Positions 21,211 to 32,179 of a stretch of 64,000 nucleotides of DNA are shown in pieces. Both the position numbers and the translations under genes were made by a program. Every line of letters begins with the position of its first letter. Position 1 is the stretch's first letter. This stretch comes from Macrostomum hystrix. Its lineage: Eukaryota > Platyhelminthes > Macrostomidae. Under the pieces are notes generated by a model that was given only the letters and a program-made list of their open reading frames with translations, did not search any database and had not been told where the DNA came from. The stretch covers positions 12,794,001-12,858,000 of the forward strand of contig CATNEN010000001.1 of the NCBI GenBank assembly GCA_950097015.1, in the 5' to 3' direction.

Positions 21211-21832
21211 CTGACCCACACTGCACTGACCCACACTGCACTGACCCACACTGCACTGACCCACACTGCACTGACCCACACTGCACTAACCCACACTGCA
21301 CTGACCCACACTGCACTGACCCACACTGCACTGACCCACACTGCACTGACCCACACTGCACTGACCCACACTGCACTGACCCACACTGCACTGACCCACA
21401 CTGTACTGACCCACACTGCACTGACCCACACTGCACTGACCCACACTGCACTGACCCACACTGCACTGACCCACACTGCACTGACCCACACTGCACTGAC
21501 CCACACTGCACTGACCCACACTGCACTGACCCACACTGCACTGACCCACACTGCACTGACCCACACTGCACTGACCCACACTGCACTGACCCACACTGCA
21601 CTGACCCACACTGCACTAACCCACACTGCACTGACCCACACTGCACTGACCCACACTGCACTGACCCACACTGCACTGACCCACACTGCACTGACCCACA
21701 CTGTACTGACCCACACTGCACTGACCCACACTGCACTGACCCACACTGCACTGACCCACACTGCACTGACCCACACTGCACTGACCCACACTGCACTGAC
21801 CCACACTGTACTGACCCACACTGCACTGACCC
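21211..21832. repeat. 15-bp satellite CACTGCACTGACCCA
   Basis: About 41 very uniform copies; only rare CTAACCC and CTGTACTG variants. Because 15 is divisible by 3 it is open in several frames on both strands, which produces spurious proteins of 220-246 residues. It is absent from unit 1. Confidence 0.95.
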
Positions 21833-22807
21833 CTGTAGGTGATGTATGACCAGTGTTTATTGGTCGCATATAGTTATCATGATCAGGATTTTTCGCTCAA
21901 AACCAAACAACACAGCAGATTCAAATATTGAACAAGATAAAATATTTAATGATTTACAAGTGAGGAGCTCGTAACAGAAGAAATCAGCCATTTACAATGC
22001 TGCAATCGTCAATGACGGACACAAAAAGAACTCAGAGAGCAGAGCTGATGTCCTCACAGTTTCAGAGCATCAGCCAACTTTATCGTCAAGTTTTTAGCCA
22101 AGCCAGTGCTCAGATTGGCATTTACATAAGACAGCATGCGAAATGACTCTGCAACGACTGGGGAGAGCTCGACTTTGAAGCGAAACTCATAGCAAATCGA
22201 GTCAAGGGCGCCGCAGTTGCTGATAGTTTAATTAGCCTTTGACCGAGAGGGCATACCTCACTTTCTTACCAACTTCAGCCGACGTCCGTTAGCTTTATAT
22301 AATTCAGTTAACTTTCACTAGCTTCTTCCGTTAACTTTACGAAACCTTCTGTTAAATTCGCTAACTTAACCGTTAAATTCCGTTAACTTTCGCTAGCTTC
22401 CGTTAACTTTATTTAATTCCGTTAACTTTCGCTATCTTCGTAGCTTCATCAAACTTCTGTTAACTCCAGCTTACTTTCGTATGCTTCCGCTAAATTTCTT
22501 CAAATTCCCTCAGCTTTCTAGCCTTGCAGCAGCTGTTTTGGCTATGGTTGCTGTTCCCTCAGCTGGAAAACAGCGAAAACTGAGGAAATTGCTTCTAAAA
22601 GCTTTCTCAAGATATCATACGCTCGTAAAAGTAAAAAAGCAGGGATGAAAAGCAGAAAAATCTTACTTTAAATTTACGAAATTAAAAGTCGGTCGAATCA
22701 AAGTCCACCAACGTCAGACACCACAACCTGCTGCATTTCACACTGCACCTCACACCACAACCATTATCCAGCGATGAGCTGAAAGAAACGCCCTGCTACC
22801 TTCAGCT
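21833..22807. other. Downstream tract of nucleotidyltransferase copy 2
   Basis: AT-rich sequence with a degenerate tract at 22270-22500 built of CCGTTAACTTT, CGCTAGCTTC and related words (several GTTAAC palindromes). The last part (22690-22807) matches 6780-6910. No gene recognised. Confidence 0.5.
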
Positions 22808-23051
22808 TCATGACAGGCGGTGACTTCGGCAGCTGTCTTCACTAGCTGTCATGCGGCTTCCTGCCCTTGTGCTCGACCTGCAGTCGGACAGGACAGTCTC
22901 AATCTCCGTTTCCATAGAAACTGCATGTGATTGATTCGATTTTCTTAGTCGCTCCAGCTTCTCCCTGACCCAGCGGATCTTCTCCTCATCCTGCGTCTCC
23001 ATGGCGACGCGTCTCTCGTCACTGACGGTCTCCATCTGTCGCAGGCTGAAC
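22808..23051 (-). pseudogene. Displaced C-terminal tail of nucleotidyltransferase copy 2
   Basis: Minus strand after the copy-2 stop still encodes the family tail in another frame: EHVEFSLRQMETVSDERRVA, then EEKIRWVREKLERLRKSN, ending at 22808. A 2-bp deletion near 23060 (GCTCTTTGG here against GCTCAACTTGG in copy 1) puts it out of frame. It is either dead coding sequence or 3' UTR. Confidence 0.7.
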
Positions 23052-25282
23052 TCAACGTGCTCTTTGGTCGCTGTAGTGAGCCAGAGTGAGCAGCTCCTCC
23101 AAGTCCGGGTCCTCTTGCAGCTCTGAGAGCCACGCATCGAAGTCGATTGCTGTGCGATTGCGGAGCAGCTCAGCTTGGAGACTCCAGCTCAGGCAGCGGA
23201 AGTTCACGTACAGGTGCGAGGAGCGAGGCTGTGACAGTCTGGCTGTGAGCAGAGTCTGCGTGAACTCGGGAAGGAATGGGAATCGAGGCGGAGTGTCTGC
23301 GGGGAGGCAGAACCTCCACGCCCAGTCTGAGACTGACGGCAGCCGATATTGTCCGATATCACCAGGCATCATTCCACTCTGAACTCTGTGACTCTGGAAC
23401 TCCATCGCGAGTCTCTCAGCCTCCTCGGAGTCTCCGAACTTCAAATGCGCCATGGCGGTCATACACAGGGCGGCGCACTTGCACCACCGCAGCTGATGCA
23501 GGAGACTGAGCTGCCTCATCAGGGTGTCTCTGTCTGCAGACTCTGACTGCAGCTCGCGAACACAATGGTGCACCACACTGTACACGTCTGCTGACATCTC
23601 ATAACTATCACCAAATCCTTCCCTTTTCTGAGTGACAGCAGGCGGCGCTATCAGTGGCAGCAGAGTGAACGGGTGAAAGTAGAAATTCTCTGACTGCAGA
23701 GGTCTCACGAGTCTCCTCATCTGCTCAGCCACTCCGCCGATGTCGCTTCTCAGCTCTCTCAGTCGGTCTCGAACCCTCGCCTTCGTGTTGGCAAAGTCGC
23801 CGCCGATTCCAGCGTTCTTGAAGTAGAGCGGAGCGTCGGGCATGAAGAAGTGCGGCATGCACTCATCGGGTGAGCTGCTTGAGTCGATGAAGCTCAGCAT
23901 CATGTCGAGAGACTCCTTCAGCAGTGAGATCAGATTCTGAGGCTGCCAAGCTTCAGCATTTGGGTGTGTGCCATGCTTCTCCAGCATGAAGAAGAGCAGA
24001 GTCTTTGCATGGTAGGTCTTGAGTCCAGGAGTGTCCAGAGTGAGTGGCAAATGTTTCTTGAAGATGAACTTGATGATTGAGAACAGCTGTCCCTGGACTG
24101 TGCTCAGCTGTCTCATGGCCTCTTTCTCTTGGAAGCTGAAGCTCACTCTGAGCTCATTGGTCTCATTCGGTCTGGTCGCCCTCACGAGGTGAACAGAAGT
24201 GTTGCTGTATCGAATCAGCTTTCTGATTCTGTCCTCACAGAAGCCACTGCAGCACTGGATCGCATGGCACGTGTCCTGAGCAGGCCTCACACCACATGCC
24301 TTGGCTGAGACGGCAGGTTGGCTGCCTGCAGTGAGTGGTGACCAGTAGAGCAGATTTTTGCGAAAATATATCGATAAGAAATTGGCAGTTATGTTTGATA
24401 TCAAGAAATGATAATTATTTCGCTCATGATATATTATAGCTCAAAACTATTATTTAGCTGACAGTTCAACTTTGAAATCGACAGCGACATTCGAAAAGTC
24501 AAAAATAAATACTAAATACTAAAGTGTTTATTGCTTAACGAAGCAGCATGTTCTGGATGTGATCATTCAATTTCCAAGTTAAGGCATCCCATCGCTCAAA
24601 CTGTACGTCACAAGGTAGTAGAAAAATGTGAACCTGAGGGAAATAATTATAAAAATGATAAATTTAACAATGAAATATTAATACACGCTCGTAAAAAGAT
24701 GATAAAAATACTAAAAAAAAGAATATCAGGTGGGACTCACCCGACCCCACTGCCACCTGAGCGTGACCCTCCATGACCCGCAGCTTCGTGGCAGCTCTAC
24801 AGTCTTTCCAAAGCTTCTTCGTTCCATCGCAACCGCCCTCCAGATGCAGCAGTTGGCCTTGAACCAGCACAGTCCAGTCAATGTCCGAGTCAGCCGCTGT
24901 CCTGCCGTTCACTTGCACCAGACTGTTGGCCCAGCCCTCTGCGTAGCTGCCTGTCATCTGCATCTGCGAGTTCTGAGTGAGGACTCGAGCGACTCCTTGC
25001 AGCCAGTCAGCCATTCTCTGCTGACACTTCGCTCTCTCCTGAGTGAATCCCGCCTTGTTGAGCAGTCGGTGCAGTTCCTCACTGAGCTGCCTGTCCCGCT
25101 GTGAGTCGTCACTGAGCCTGGAATGATAGGGAATTCAGTGAGCTGATCGATTGTACACCTGCACAGACTGGCGTATCAAGCTCGATCATCAGCTGAAGCG
25201 CAAAGCAGAATCGCTAAAAGAATCAGCAACTTACGCAACCAAGCGGGTTAAGCGTCCGGCCGCCTCCTTAGCCCTCGATTCC
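23052..25282 (-). CDS. Mab-21/cGAS-like nucleotidyltransferase, copy 2 (frameshifted tail)
   Basis: Exons 25282-25235 (48 bp), 25117-24741 (377 bp) and 24325-23052, with the same phases and junctions as copy 1. It gives 565 residues; an upstream exon is missing. The GSYAEGW and DSDIDW motifs and the Mab-21 C-terminal helices (SFSFQEKE, TYHAKTLLFFMLEKHG, PHFFM) are intact. Substitutions from copy 1 are mostly conservative. The protein ends LTLAHYSDQRAR because of a 2-bp deletion, about 100 residues earlier than copy 1. The lost part lies outside the conserved domain, so the core may still fold. The third catalytic acid is not identifiable here either. Transcription on the minus strand leads toward ankyrin gene copy 2, about 5.5 kb downstream. 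Confidence 0.75.
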
Positions 25283-26818
25283 CTGAAAATTTCAGAAACA
25301 CAGGCAAAAAATTCTCAACCGTGACCAGAATTAAAGCAATGACCCGAAAATGGAGGAAAACGTAAATGAAAGAACTTAGTTAGAATTCTCACTTAGAATT
25401 CTTTTGTTGTCATTTTCAACTCGAAAATAATGTATAACGCTGTGTAACGCTGTAAGGAATAAAGTACTCATACTCGTATTAGTTAAAGTGAAATGGTTGG
25501 GAGTTTTTGAAACCAGTGACCTGCCCTCATGAAGGATGGGAGTGTGGGAACGGGCGATAGAGTCGATGGTCTATTCGCCTAGCTGCTCGCGAGATGTCGC
25601 TGAGAGAAGGGGGAGGATGAGGAGGTTCAAAGGCCGCAAAGAGTGGTCCTATCGGCCTCAGGCTGGCCAGTCCCACTCGTCCCATAGGCCACAGGCATGA
25701 CTGCCGTGCCTACCCCAAGCAATGCTCGAATCCGGCAAAAGGTCTAAGGGGGCTTCGGATTGTCCGGAATCGGACAAGACAGGGCTCAGCAGCCTACTGT
25801 CGTCAGTAGTGCGATACGCAACTGACTCCTAGCTTCGGTAGCGGTGGTCGAATCGGCTTAGGCTCTTGTCACAGAACTGCGGAAAGGCTATCGGCAAAGC
25901 AGAAAGATGATCTAGGGTAGCGCAACCACCCAATGCGCCTACGTTGCCACCGCAGGCATTTGGGAACTTGGGTCCCCGGAGTACACAGCTCCTAGTTTAT
26001 CACGCAGATAAAGACAAGCCGAAAAATGAGCAAACTGCAACTTCCGTTTTAGACTGGGGTGAGAGCCCCAGAATGGATCGAGACACGCCTCAAAAGGGGA
26101 TTCCTGAATTCGCGCTACAGGGGTCTAGAAAGGTGGTACTAAGAACTTGAATGAGAATCCGTAGCCAGAATCCTACTCATAGCACATCAGACACATTTTA
26201 TACATTAGACTGTAGCCTACGCATTCAGTAACTAACAAATCTGAATCCGTGTGAGTTGAGGAGATCAGAGGCTGGAGAGATTATGCAGAACAACTGGCTG
26301 AATGATTACGCAAGCAGAGAGTAAGTTGATCACCCCTCTCGCTCGCCGCAGTTGCGAGAGGAGGGGAAAAGAAGGGGAATTCCATTGACAGGGGAGGTTG
26401 ACACGCACATTTGAGTCTGCCAGAGAGTAAGGAAAACCGGCCAAGGAATCCCGCACCCTTAGAGGAAATGTACACGCTACACTCCGCATTTTACTCGCAA
26501 ATCCCTAGCTCCTTGTTTCTCTCATGCGCGCTTACAGTTGCCTTCCTGCCGCAGCCTTCTAGCTCGGCCTCGCCAGAGCCCACCCCCTAATAAATTAGCC
26601 ACTCATGTCTGAGGGCTGCCGAAGAGAGAAAATAATTAGGAAAACGACAAAGGAGAGATTTAAATTGTACTAAAATAATAGGCCCAATAAATTAGTAAAG
26701 GCTGTAATTTCACGTTTATTAGGCTGATCAATCCCTAGGCCCGTGCCCGTTATTCCGCCGCCTAGCTGAAAGAATGTCCCTTAGGAATAACAATTAAAAG
26801 CCGCTGCGCGGGGTACTT
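25283..26818. repeat. Inter-module spacer, copy 3, truncated at right
   Basis: Matches 13280-14762 and then only the first 55 bp of the right part (as in 1-56). It breaks at about 26818 and joins directly to the middle of the ankyrin gene. Compared with unit 2, about 1.65 kb (roughly 14818-16467) is missing at the junction. Confidence 0.8.
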
Positions 26819-26821
26819 TGA

Positions 26822-29470
26822 CTACTCAGCATCTGTCCCCAAGAAAAATTTGACCACTTCCAACTGACCACTTCTTGCAGCCTCCTTGCAGCACTGATCT
26901 CTCAGTATTTTGTCAGCAATCGTCGGCACCAAAAATTTGACCACTTCTAACTGACCCTTCCGTGCAGCAGATTCCACAGCCTCCTTGCAGCACTGATCTC
27001 TCAGTGTTTGTTCAGCAATTGTCGGCACCAAAAATTTGACCACTTCCCACTGACCTAATCTTGCAGCAGATTCCGCAGCCTCCTTGCAGCACTGATCTCT
27101 CAGTGGTTGGTCAGCAATTGTCGGCACCAAAAATTTGACCACTTCTAACTGACCCTCACTTGCAGCAGATTCCGCAGCCTTCTTGCAGCACTGATCTCTC
27201 AGTATTTTGTCAGCAATCGTCGGCACCAAAAATTTGACCACTTCCAAATGACCCTTTCTTGCAGCGGATTCCGCAGCCTTCTTGCAGCACTGATCTCTCA
27301 GTATTTTGTCAGCAATTGTCGGCACCAAAAATTTGACCACTTCCCACTGACCTAATCTTGCAGCAGATTCCGCAGCCTCCTTGCAGCACTGATCTCTCAG
27401 TGGTTGGTCAGCAATTGTCGGCACCAAAAATTTGACCACTTCTAACTGACCCTCACTTGCAGCAGATTCCGCAGCCTTCTTGCAGCACTGATCTCTCAGT
27501 ATTTTGTCAGCAATCGTCGGCACCAAAAATTTGACCACTTCCAAATGACCCTCGATTGCAGCAGATTTCACAGCCTCCTTGCAGCACTGATCTCTCAGTG
27601 TTTGTTCAGCAATTGTCGGCACCAAAAATTTGACCACTTCCCACTGACCTAATCTTGCAGCAGATTCCGCAGCCTCCTTGCAGCACTGATCTCTCAGTGG
27701 TTGGTCAGCAATTGTCGGCACCAAAAATTTGACCACTTCTAACTGACCCTCACTTGCAGCAGATTCCGCAGCCTTCTTGCAGCACTGATCTCTCAGTATT
27801 TTGTCAGCAATCGTCGGCACCAAAAATTTGACCACTTCCAAATGACCCTCGATTGCAGCAGATTTCACAGCCTCCTTGCAGCACTGATCTCTCAGTGTTT
27901 GTTCAGCAATTGTCGGCACCAAAAATTTGACCACTTCCCACTGACCTAATCTTGCAGCAGATTCCGCAGCCTCCTTGCAGCACTGATCTCTCAGTATTTT
28001 GTCAGCAATTGTCGGCACCAAAAATTTGACCACTTCTAACTGACCCTTCCTTGCAGCAGATTCCGCAGCCTCCTTGCAGCACTGATCTCTCAGTATTTTG
28101 TCAGCAATTGTCGGCACCAAAAATTTGACCACTTCCCACTGACCATTGATTGCAGCAGATGCCGCAGCCTCCTTGCAGCACTGATCTCTCAGTATTTTGT
28201 CAGCAATTGTCGGCACCAAAAATTTGACCACTTCTAACTGACCCTTCCTTGCAGCAGATTCCGCAGCCTCCTTGCAGCACTGATCTCTCAGTGTTTGGTC
28301 AGCAATTGTCGGCACCAAAAATTTGACCACTTCCCACTGACCATTGATTGCAGCAGATGCCGCAGCCTTCTTGCAGCACTGATCTCTCAGTTTTTCATCA
28401 GCAATTGTCGGCACCAAAAATTTGACCACTTCTAACTGACCCTTCCATGCAGCAGATGCCGCAGCCTTCTTGCAGCACTGATCTCTCAGTTTTTCATCAG
28501 CAATTGTCGGCACCAAAAATTTGACCACTTCTAACTGACCCTTCCTTGCAGCAGATTCCGCAGCCTCCTTGCAGCACTGATCTCTCAGTGTTTGGTCAGC
28601 AATAGTCGGCACCAAAAATTTGACCACTTCCCACTGACCATTGATTGCAGCAGATGCCGCAGCCTTCTTGCAGCACTGATCTCTCAGTTTTTCATCAGCA
28701 ATTGTCGGCACCAAAAATTTGACCACTTCTAACTGACCCTTCCTTGCAGCAGATTCCGCAGCCTCCTTGCAGCACTGATCTCTCAGTGTTTGGTCAGCAA
28801 TTGTCGGCACCAAAAATTTGACCACTTCCCACTGACCATTGATTGCAGCAGATGCCGCAGCCTCCTTGCAGCACTGATCTCTCAGTTTTTCATCAGCAAT
28901 TGTCGGCACCAAAAATTTGTCCACTTCCCACTGACTATTCCATGCAGCATATTCCGCAGCCTTCTCGCAGCACTGATCTCTCAGTGTTTGGTCAGCAATT
29001 GTCGGCACCAAAAATTTGACCACTTCCCACTGACTATTCCATGCAGCAGATTCCGCAGCCTTCTTGCAGCACTGATCTCTCAGTTTTTCATCAGCAATTG
29101 TCGGCACCAAAAATTTGACCACTTCTAACTGACCCTTCCTTGCAGCAGATTCCGCAGCCTTCTTGCAGCACTGATCTCTCAGTATTTTGTCAGCAATTGT
29201 CGGCACCAAAAATTTGACCACTTCTAACTGACCCTTCCTTGCAGCAGATTCCGCAGCCTCCTTGCAGCACTGATCTCTCAGTGTTTGGTCCGCAACTGTC
29301 TGCACCAGAAGTTTCACAATTTCCCAGTGACGGTGATTCGCAGCAAGACGCCAATGCACTTCACACAGTCCATCTCTTCTGGAGCTGCTTTTGATTGATT
29401 TTAAGTGATTTCGAACTTCGGTTTCCAGCCCCTCTACTACAGCTCGCTCAAAGCTAATTTTCTGACCCAT
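26822..29470 (-). CDS. Ankyrin-repeat protein, copy 3 (25 repeats, C-terminus deleted)
   Basis: Starts ATG at 29470 and gives 882 residues: the 60-residue cap, 24 full 33-residue repeats and a last 30-residue repeat ending GTDAE-stop. The stop is created at the deletion junction. The linker, the three canonical ankyrin repeats and the terminal exon are all missing. Repeats occur in higher-order blocks: a two-repeat block (INGQWE/ARKGQLE) in the N-terminal half and a three-repeat block (RLGQWE, IEGHLE, SEGQLE) in the C-terminal half. Despite 25 repeats there is no frameshift or internal stop. That implies recent growth, selection, or both. It may be a functional, differently ended protein, or a pseudogene lacking its 3' end and polyadenylation signal. 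Confidence 0.7.
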   Translation of the reverse strand: MGQKISFERAVVEGLETEVRNHLKSIKSSSRRDGLCEVHWRLAANHRHWEIVKLLVQTVADQTLRDQCCKEAAESAARKGQLEVVKFLVPTIADKILRDQCCKKAAESAARKGQLEVVKFLVPTIADEKLRDQCCKKAAESAAWNSQWEVVKFLVPTIADQTLRDQCCEKAAEYAAWNSQWEVDKFLVPTIADEKLRDQCCKEAAASAAINGQWEVVKFLVPTIADQTLRDQCCKEAAESAARKGQLEVVKFLVPTIADEKLRDQCCKKAAASAAINGQWEVVKFLVPTIADQTLRDQCCKEAAESAARKGQLEVVKFLVPTIADEKLRDQCCKKAAASAAWKGQLEVVKFLVPTIADEKLRDQCCKKAAASAAINGQWEVVKFLVPTIADQTLRDQCCKEAAESAARKGQLEVVKFLVPTIADKILRDQCCKEAAASAAINGQWEVVKFLVPTIADKILRDQCCKEAAESAARKGQLEVVKFLVPTIADKILRDQCCKEAAESAARLGQWEVVKFLVPTIAEQTLRDQCCKEAVKSAAIEGHLEVVKFLVPTIADKILRDQCCKKAAESAASEGQLEVVKFLVPTIADQPLRDQCCKEAAESAARLGQWEVVKFLVPTIAEQTLRDQCCKEAVKSAAIEGHLEVVKFLVPTIADKILRDQCCKKAAESAASEGQLEVVKFLVPTIADQPLRDQCCKEAAESAARLGQWEVVKFLVPTIADKILRDQCCKKAAESAARKGHLEVVKFLVPTIADKILRDQCCKKAAESAASEGQLEVVKFLVPTIADQPLRDQCCKEAAESAARLGQWEVVKFLVPTIAEQTLRDQCCKEAVESAARKGQLEVVKFLVPTIADKILRDQCCKEAARSGQLEVVKFFLGTDAE

Positions 29471-29786
29471 TTGTATGTTGCTTGGAGTTTTTGGAAACCT
29501 TCTTGACTTTCTTGATCTCTGAAAGTTTGATAAAAAAAACTAATTAAAAAGGTCATAAAAATTATCATGTCTTCGCATGCCCTAAAGCGCATAAATTTTG
29601 TCTTTCTAAGAGTTTCAATTGGTTGGGGCTGGGAATTACATAACAAATTTTTTCTTTACCTCGAGAAAAACTAAACACAACCATTAAGTTCTTTTGTGGC
29701 GCACTTTCCCGCCGTGAATATATGGCAAATGAGAAGTGCAGTACGAATATTCTGCCCACATGTACTTAAATTCTGGGAATTTCTAG
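29471..29786. promoter_or_regulatory. Upstream region of ankyrin gene copy 3
   Basis: Near-identical to 17539-17853, between the ATG and the 16-bp satellite. It probably holds the promoter or 5' UTR. No core element assigned. Confidence 0.4.
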
Positions 29787-30159
29787 CTGTGGATGGGATC
29801 AGCTGTGGATGGGATCAGCTGTTGATGGGATCAGCTGTGGATGGGATCAGCTGTGGATGGGATCAGCTGAGGATGGGATCAGCTGTGGATGGGATCAGCT
29901 TTTGATGGGATCAGCTGTGGATGGGATCAGCTGTGGATGGGATCAGCTGAGGATGGGATCAGCTGTGGATGGGATCAGCTGTTGATGGGATCAGCTGTGG
30001 ATGGGATCAGCTGTGGATGGGATCAGCTGAGGATGGGATCAGCTGTGGATGGGATCAGCTTTTGATGGGATCAGCTGTGGATGGGATCAGCTGTGGATGG
30101 GATCAGCTGTGGATGGGATCAGCTGAGGATGGGATCAGCTGTGGATGGGATCAGCTGTG
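29787..30159. repeat. 16-bp satellite GATGGGATCAGCTGTG, array 3
   Basis: About 23 copies with its own variants (GCTGTTGATG, GCTTTTGATG, GCTGAGGATG) in a repeating block of about 7-8 monomers. Homology to units 1 and 2 stops at its right end, so the array marks the edge of the segmental duplication. Confidence 0.95.
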
Positions 30160-30818
30160 ACCCCCCTCCCGAGTTAGAGCTTGTCTTGCATGGGAGCCAA
30201 TTCAACTAGCGCTGATTCGTGTACACCTAGCGGGCTGCAACCCCTAAACCCCATTGTCAGAAACGATCAGAAATACTCGAGTTACTGACAAGTTCCCCTT
30301 CTGAAGAGGGTTGGAAATCACCAACATTATCAGAGCTTGTAATTCGCAGTGACTCACGGCTCCCAAGCAGCTCACGGCAGCGGTACGAAGCTCGCTGTCG
30401 CCTCACGGTTGATGGAAGAAGCTGGTGATGGGATTGGCTGAAAATGATGTTGAAAACAGGGAATGAAATTTTAAGAGAATAGGTTGTGCAGTGGAGATGA
30501 AGTGGAATATTGGAGTGAAACAGTTTAGGGACAATGTAATGACAATAATGACCTTAATTTATTAAAATTTACTCAGCTGATTGAAAAAAATATATAGAAG
30601 ATATGCAGGAGATGAGATCTGTCATAGGTGGGGTTGAATAGACATCGGATCACTATAAAATCCCATCCTATACCTATTCCAGTGAATTCATAGCTTGTTT
30701 ATTTCGTGGCTAGAGTTGTTGGCGTGAGATACGATACGTATGAGACACGATTTAGCAAGGATAAAATATGAACAAAGTGACTCGCTGCTCACCTAGCAGC
30801 TCACGGCCAGCGGCAGAG
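30160..30818. other. Unique sequence right of the duplication
   Basis: No homology to units 1 or 2. No convincing ORF or RNA gene. It contains a small internal echo (CTCACGGC..C repeated near 30354, 30371 and 30790). Confidence 0.5.
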
Positions 30819-31040
30819 TTCGTCAGGAGTGCTCAAGCTGTCAGGAGTGCTCAAGCTGTCAGGAGTGCTCAAGCTGTCAGGTGTGCTCAAGCTGTCAGGA
30901 GTGCTCAAGCTGTCAGGAGTGCTCAAGCTGTCAGGAGTGCTCAAGCTGTCAGGAGTGCTCAAGCTGTCAGGAGTGCTCAAGCTGTCATGAGTGCTCAAGC
31001 TGTCAGGAGTGCTCAAGCTGTCAGGATTGCTCAAGCTGTC
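30819..31040. repeat. 18-bp minisatellite CAGGAGTGCTCAAGCTGT
   Basis: About 12 near-perfect copies. Open in several frames because 18 is divisible by 3; not regarded as coding. Confidence 0.95.
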
Positions 31041-31434
31041 AATTTCCGCAAGCCTCAAGCAAAGATTCAAAGAAAGCTCTGGTGTGATTTTACGATTTAG
31101 TTGTTTATGTTATTTATGTGTTTATGTGCTCGCTCGGCCTTAGCAACCAGACCACTCAAACTCAGATATGAGTACTCAGATATATCTCTGCACTGAAGGT
31201 GAGATGGACAGAGAAGAGGCTATTGTGCTCAGAGATGCTGCAGCCCCCTTCCTCCGGCGGTGTGAGCTGAGCGCACTGCTCCAGACTGTCATGGGTTGAG
31301 CTGAGTCAGGTATGGAGAGAGAGGGACAGCACTCACACAATGGCCGAGAGAAAATTGAGCACATTTTGAGCATACCCCCTGCGGCCATGGAGATGGACTA
31401 AGCAACGCGTAGTAAATAATTTATAGTTAGATGG
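31041..31434. other. Linker, no gene seen
   Basis: Ordinary sequence between two arrays; no recognisable feature. Confidence 0.5.
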
Positions 31435-32090
31435 TTCGAGGGGCGGTTGGAGGGCGGACAGGGGCGGAAAGTAGGAGGGGCGGATAGTAGGAGGGCGGAG
31501 AGTATGAGGGGCTGATAGTAGGAGGGGCGGATAGTAGGAGGGGCGGATAGTTGGAGGGGCGGATAGTTGGAGGGGCGGATAGTAGGAGTGGCGGATAGTA
31601 GGAGGGGCGGATAGTTGGAGGGGCGGATAGTAGGAGTGGCGGATAGTAGGAGGGGCGGATAGTTGGAGGGGCGGATAGTTGGAGGGGCGGATAGTAGGAG
31701 GGGCGGGTAGTTGGAGGGGCGGATAGTTGGAGGGGCGGATAGTAGGAGTGGCGGATAGTAGGAGGGGCGGATAGTAGGAGGGGCGGATAGTAGGAGTGGC
31801 GGATAGTAGGAGGGGCGGATAGTAGGAGGGGCGGATAGTAGGAGTGGCGGATAGTAGGAGGGGCGGATAGTAGGAGTGGCGGATAGTAGGAGGGGCGGAT
31901 AGTTGGAGGGGCGGATAGTTGGAGGGGCGGATAGTAGGAGGGGCGGATAGTAGGAGGAGTGGATAGTTGGAGGAGTGGATAGTAGGAGGGGCGGATAGTA
32001 GGAGGGGCGGATAGTAGGAGGAGCGGATAGTTGGAGGGGCGGATAGTAGGAGGGGCGGATAGTAGGACGGGCTTTTGGAGTGGCGGACAT
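31435..32090. repeat. 16-bp minisatellite AGGGGCGGATAGTAGG
   Basis: About 40 copies alternating mainly GTAGG/GTTGG and GGGGC/AGTGGC variants. It is purine-rich on the plus strand. Minus-strand frames rich in Pro-Ser-Tyr are artefacts of the 48-bp coding period. Confidence 0.95.
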
Positions 32091-32179
32091 GGGCGGAGGC
32101 CAAAAAGAAGCAATAAATATTAAGAAAGTATATTACAAACAACAGAGGTGCCCATCCACATTGATAATAAAGCAGCTGC

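Noticed and set aside
21086-21869. Three overlapping 220-246-residue frames on both strands
   Set aside because: All come from the uniform 15-bp satellite and mirror each other.
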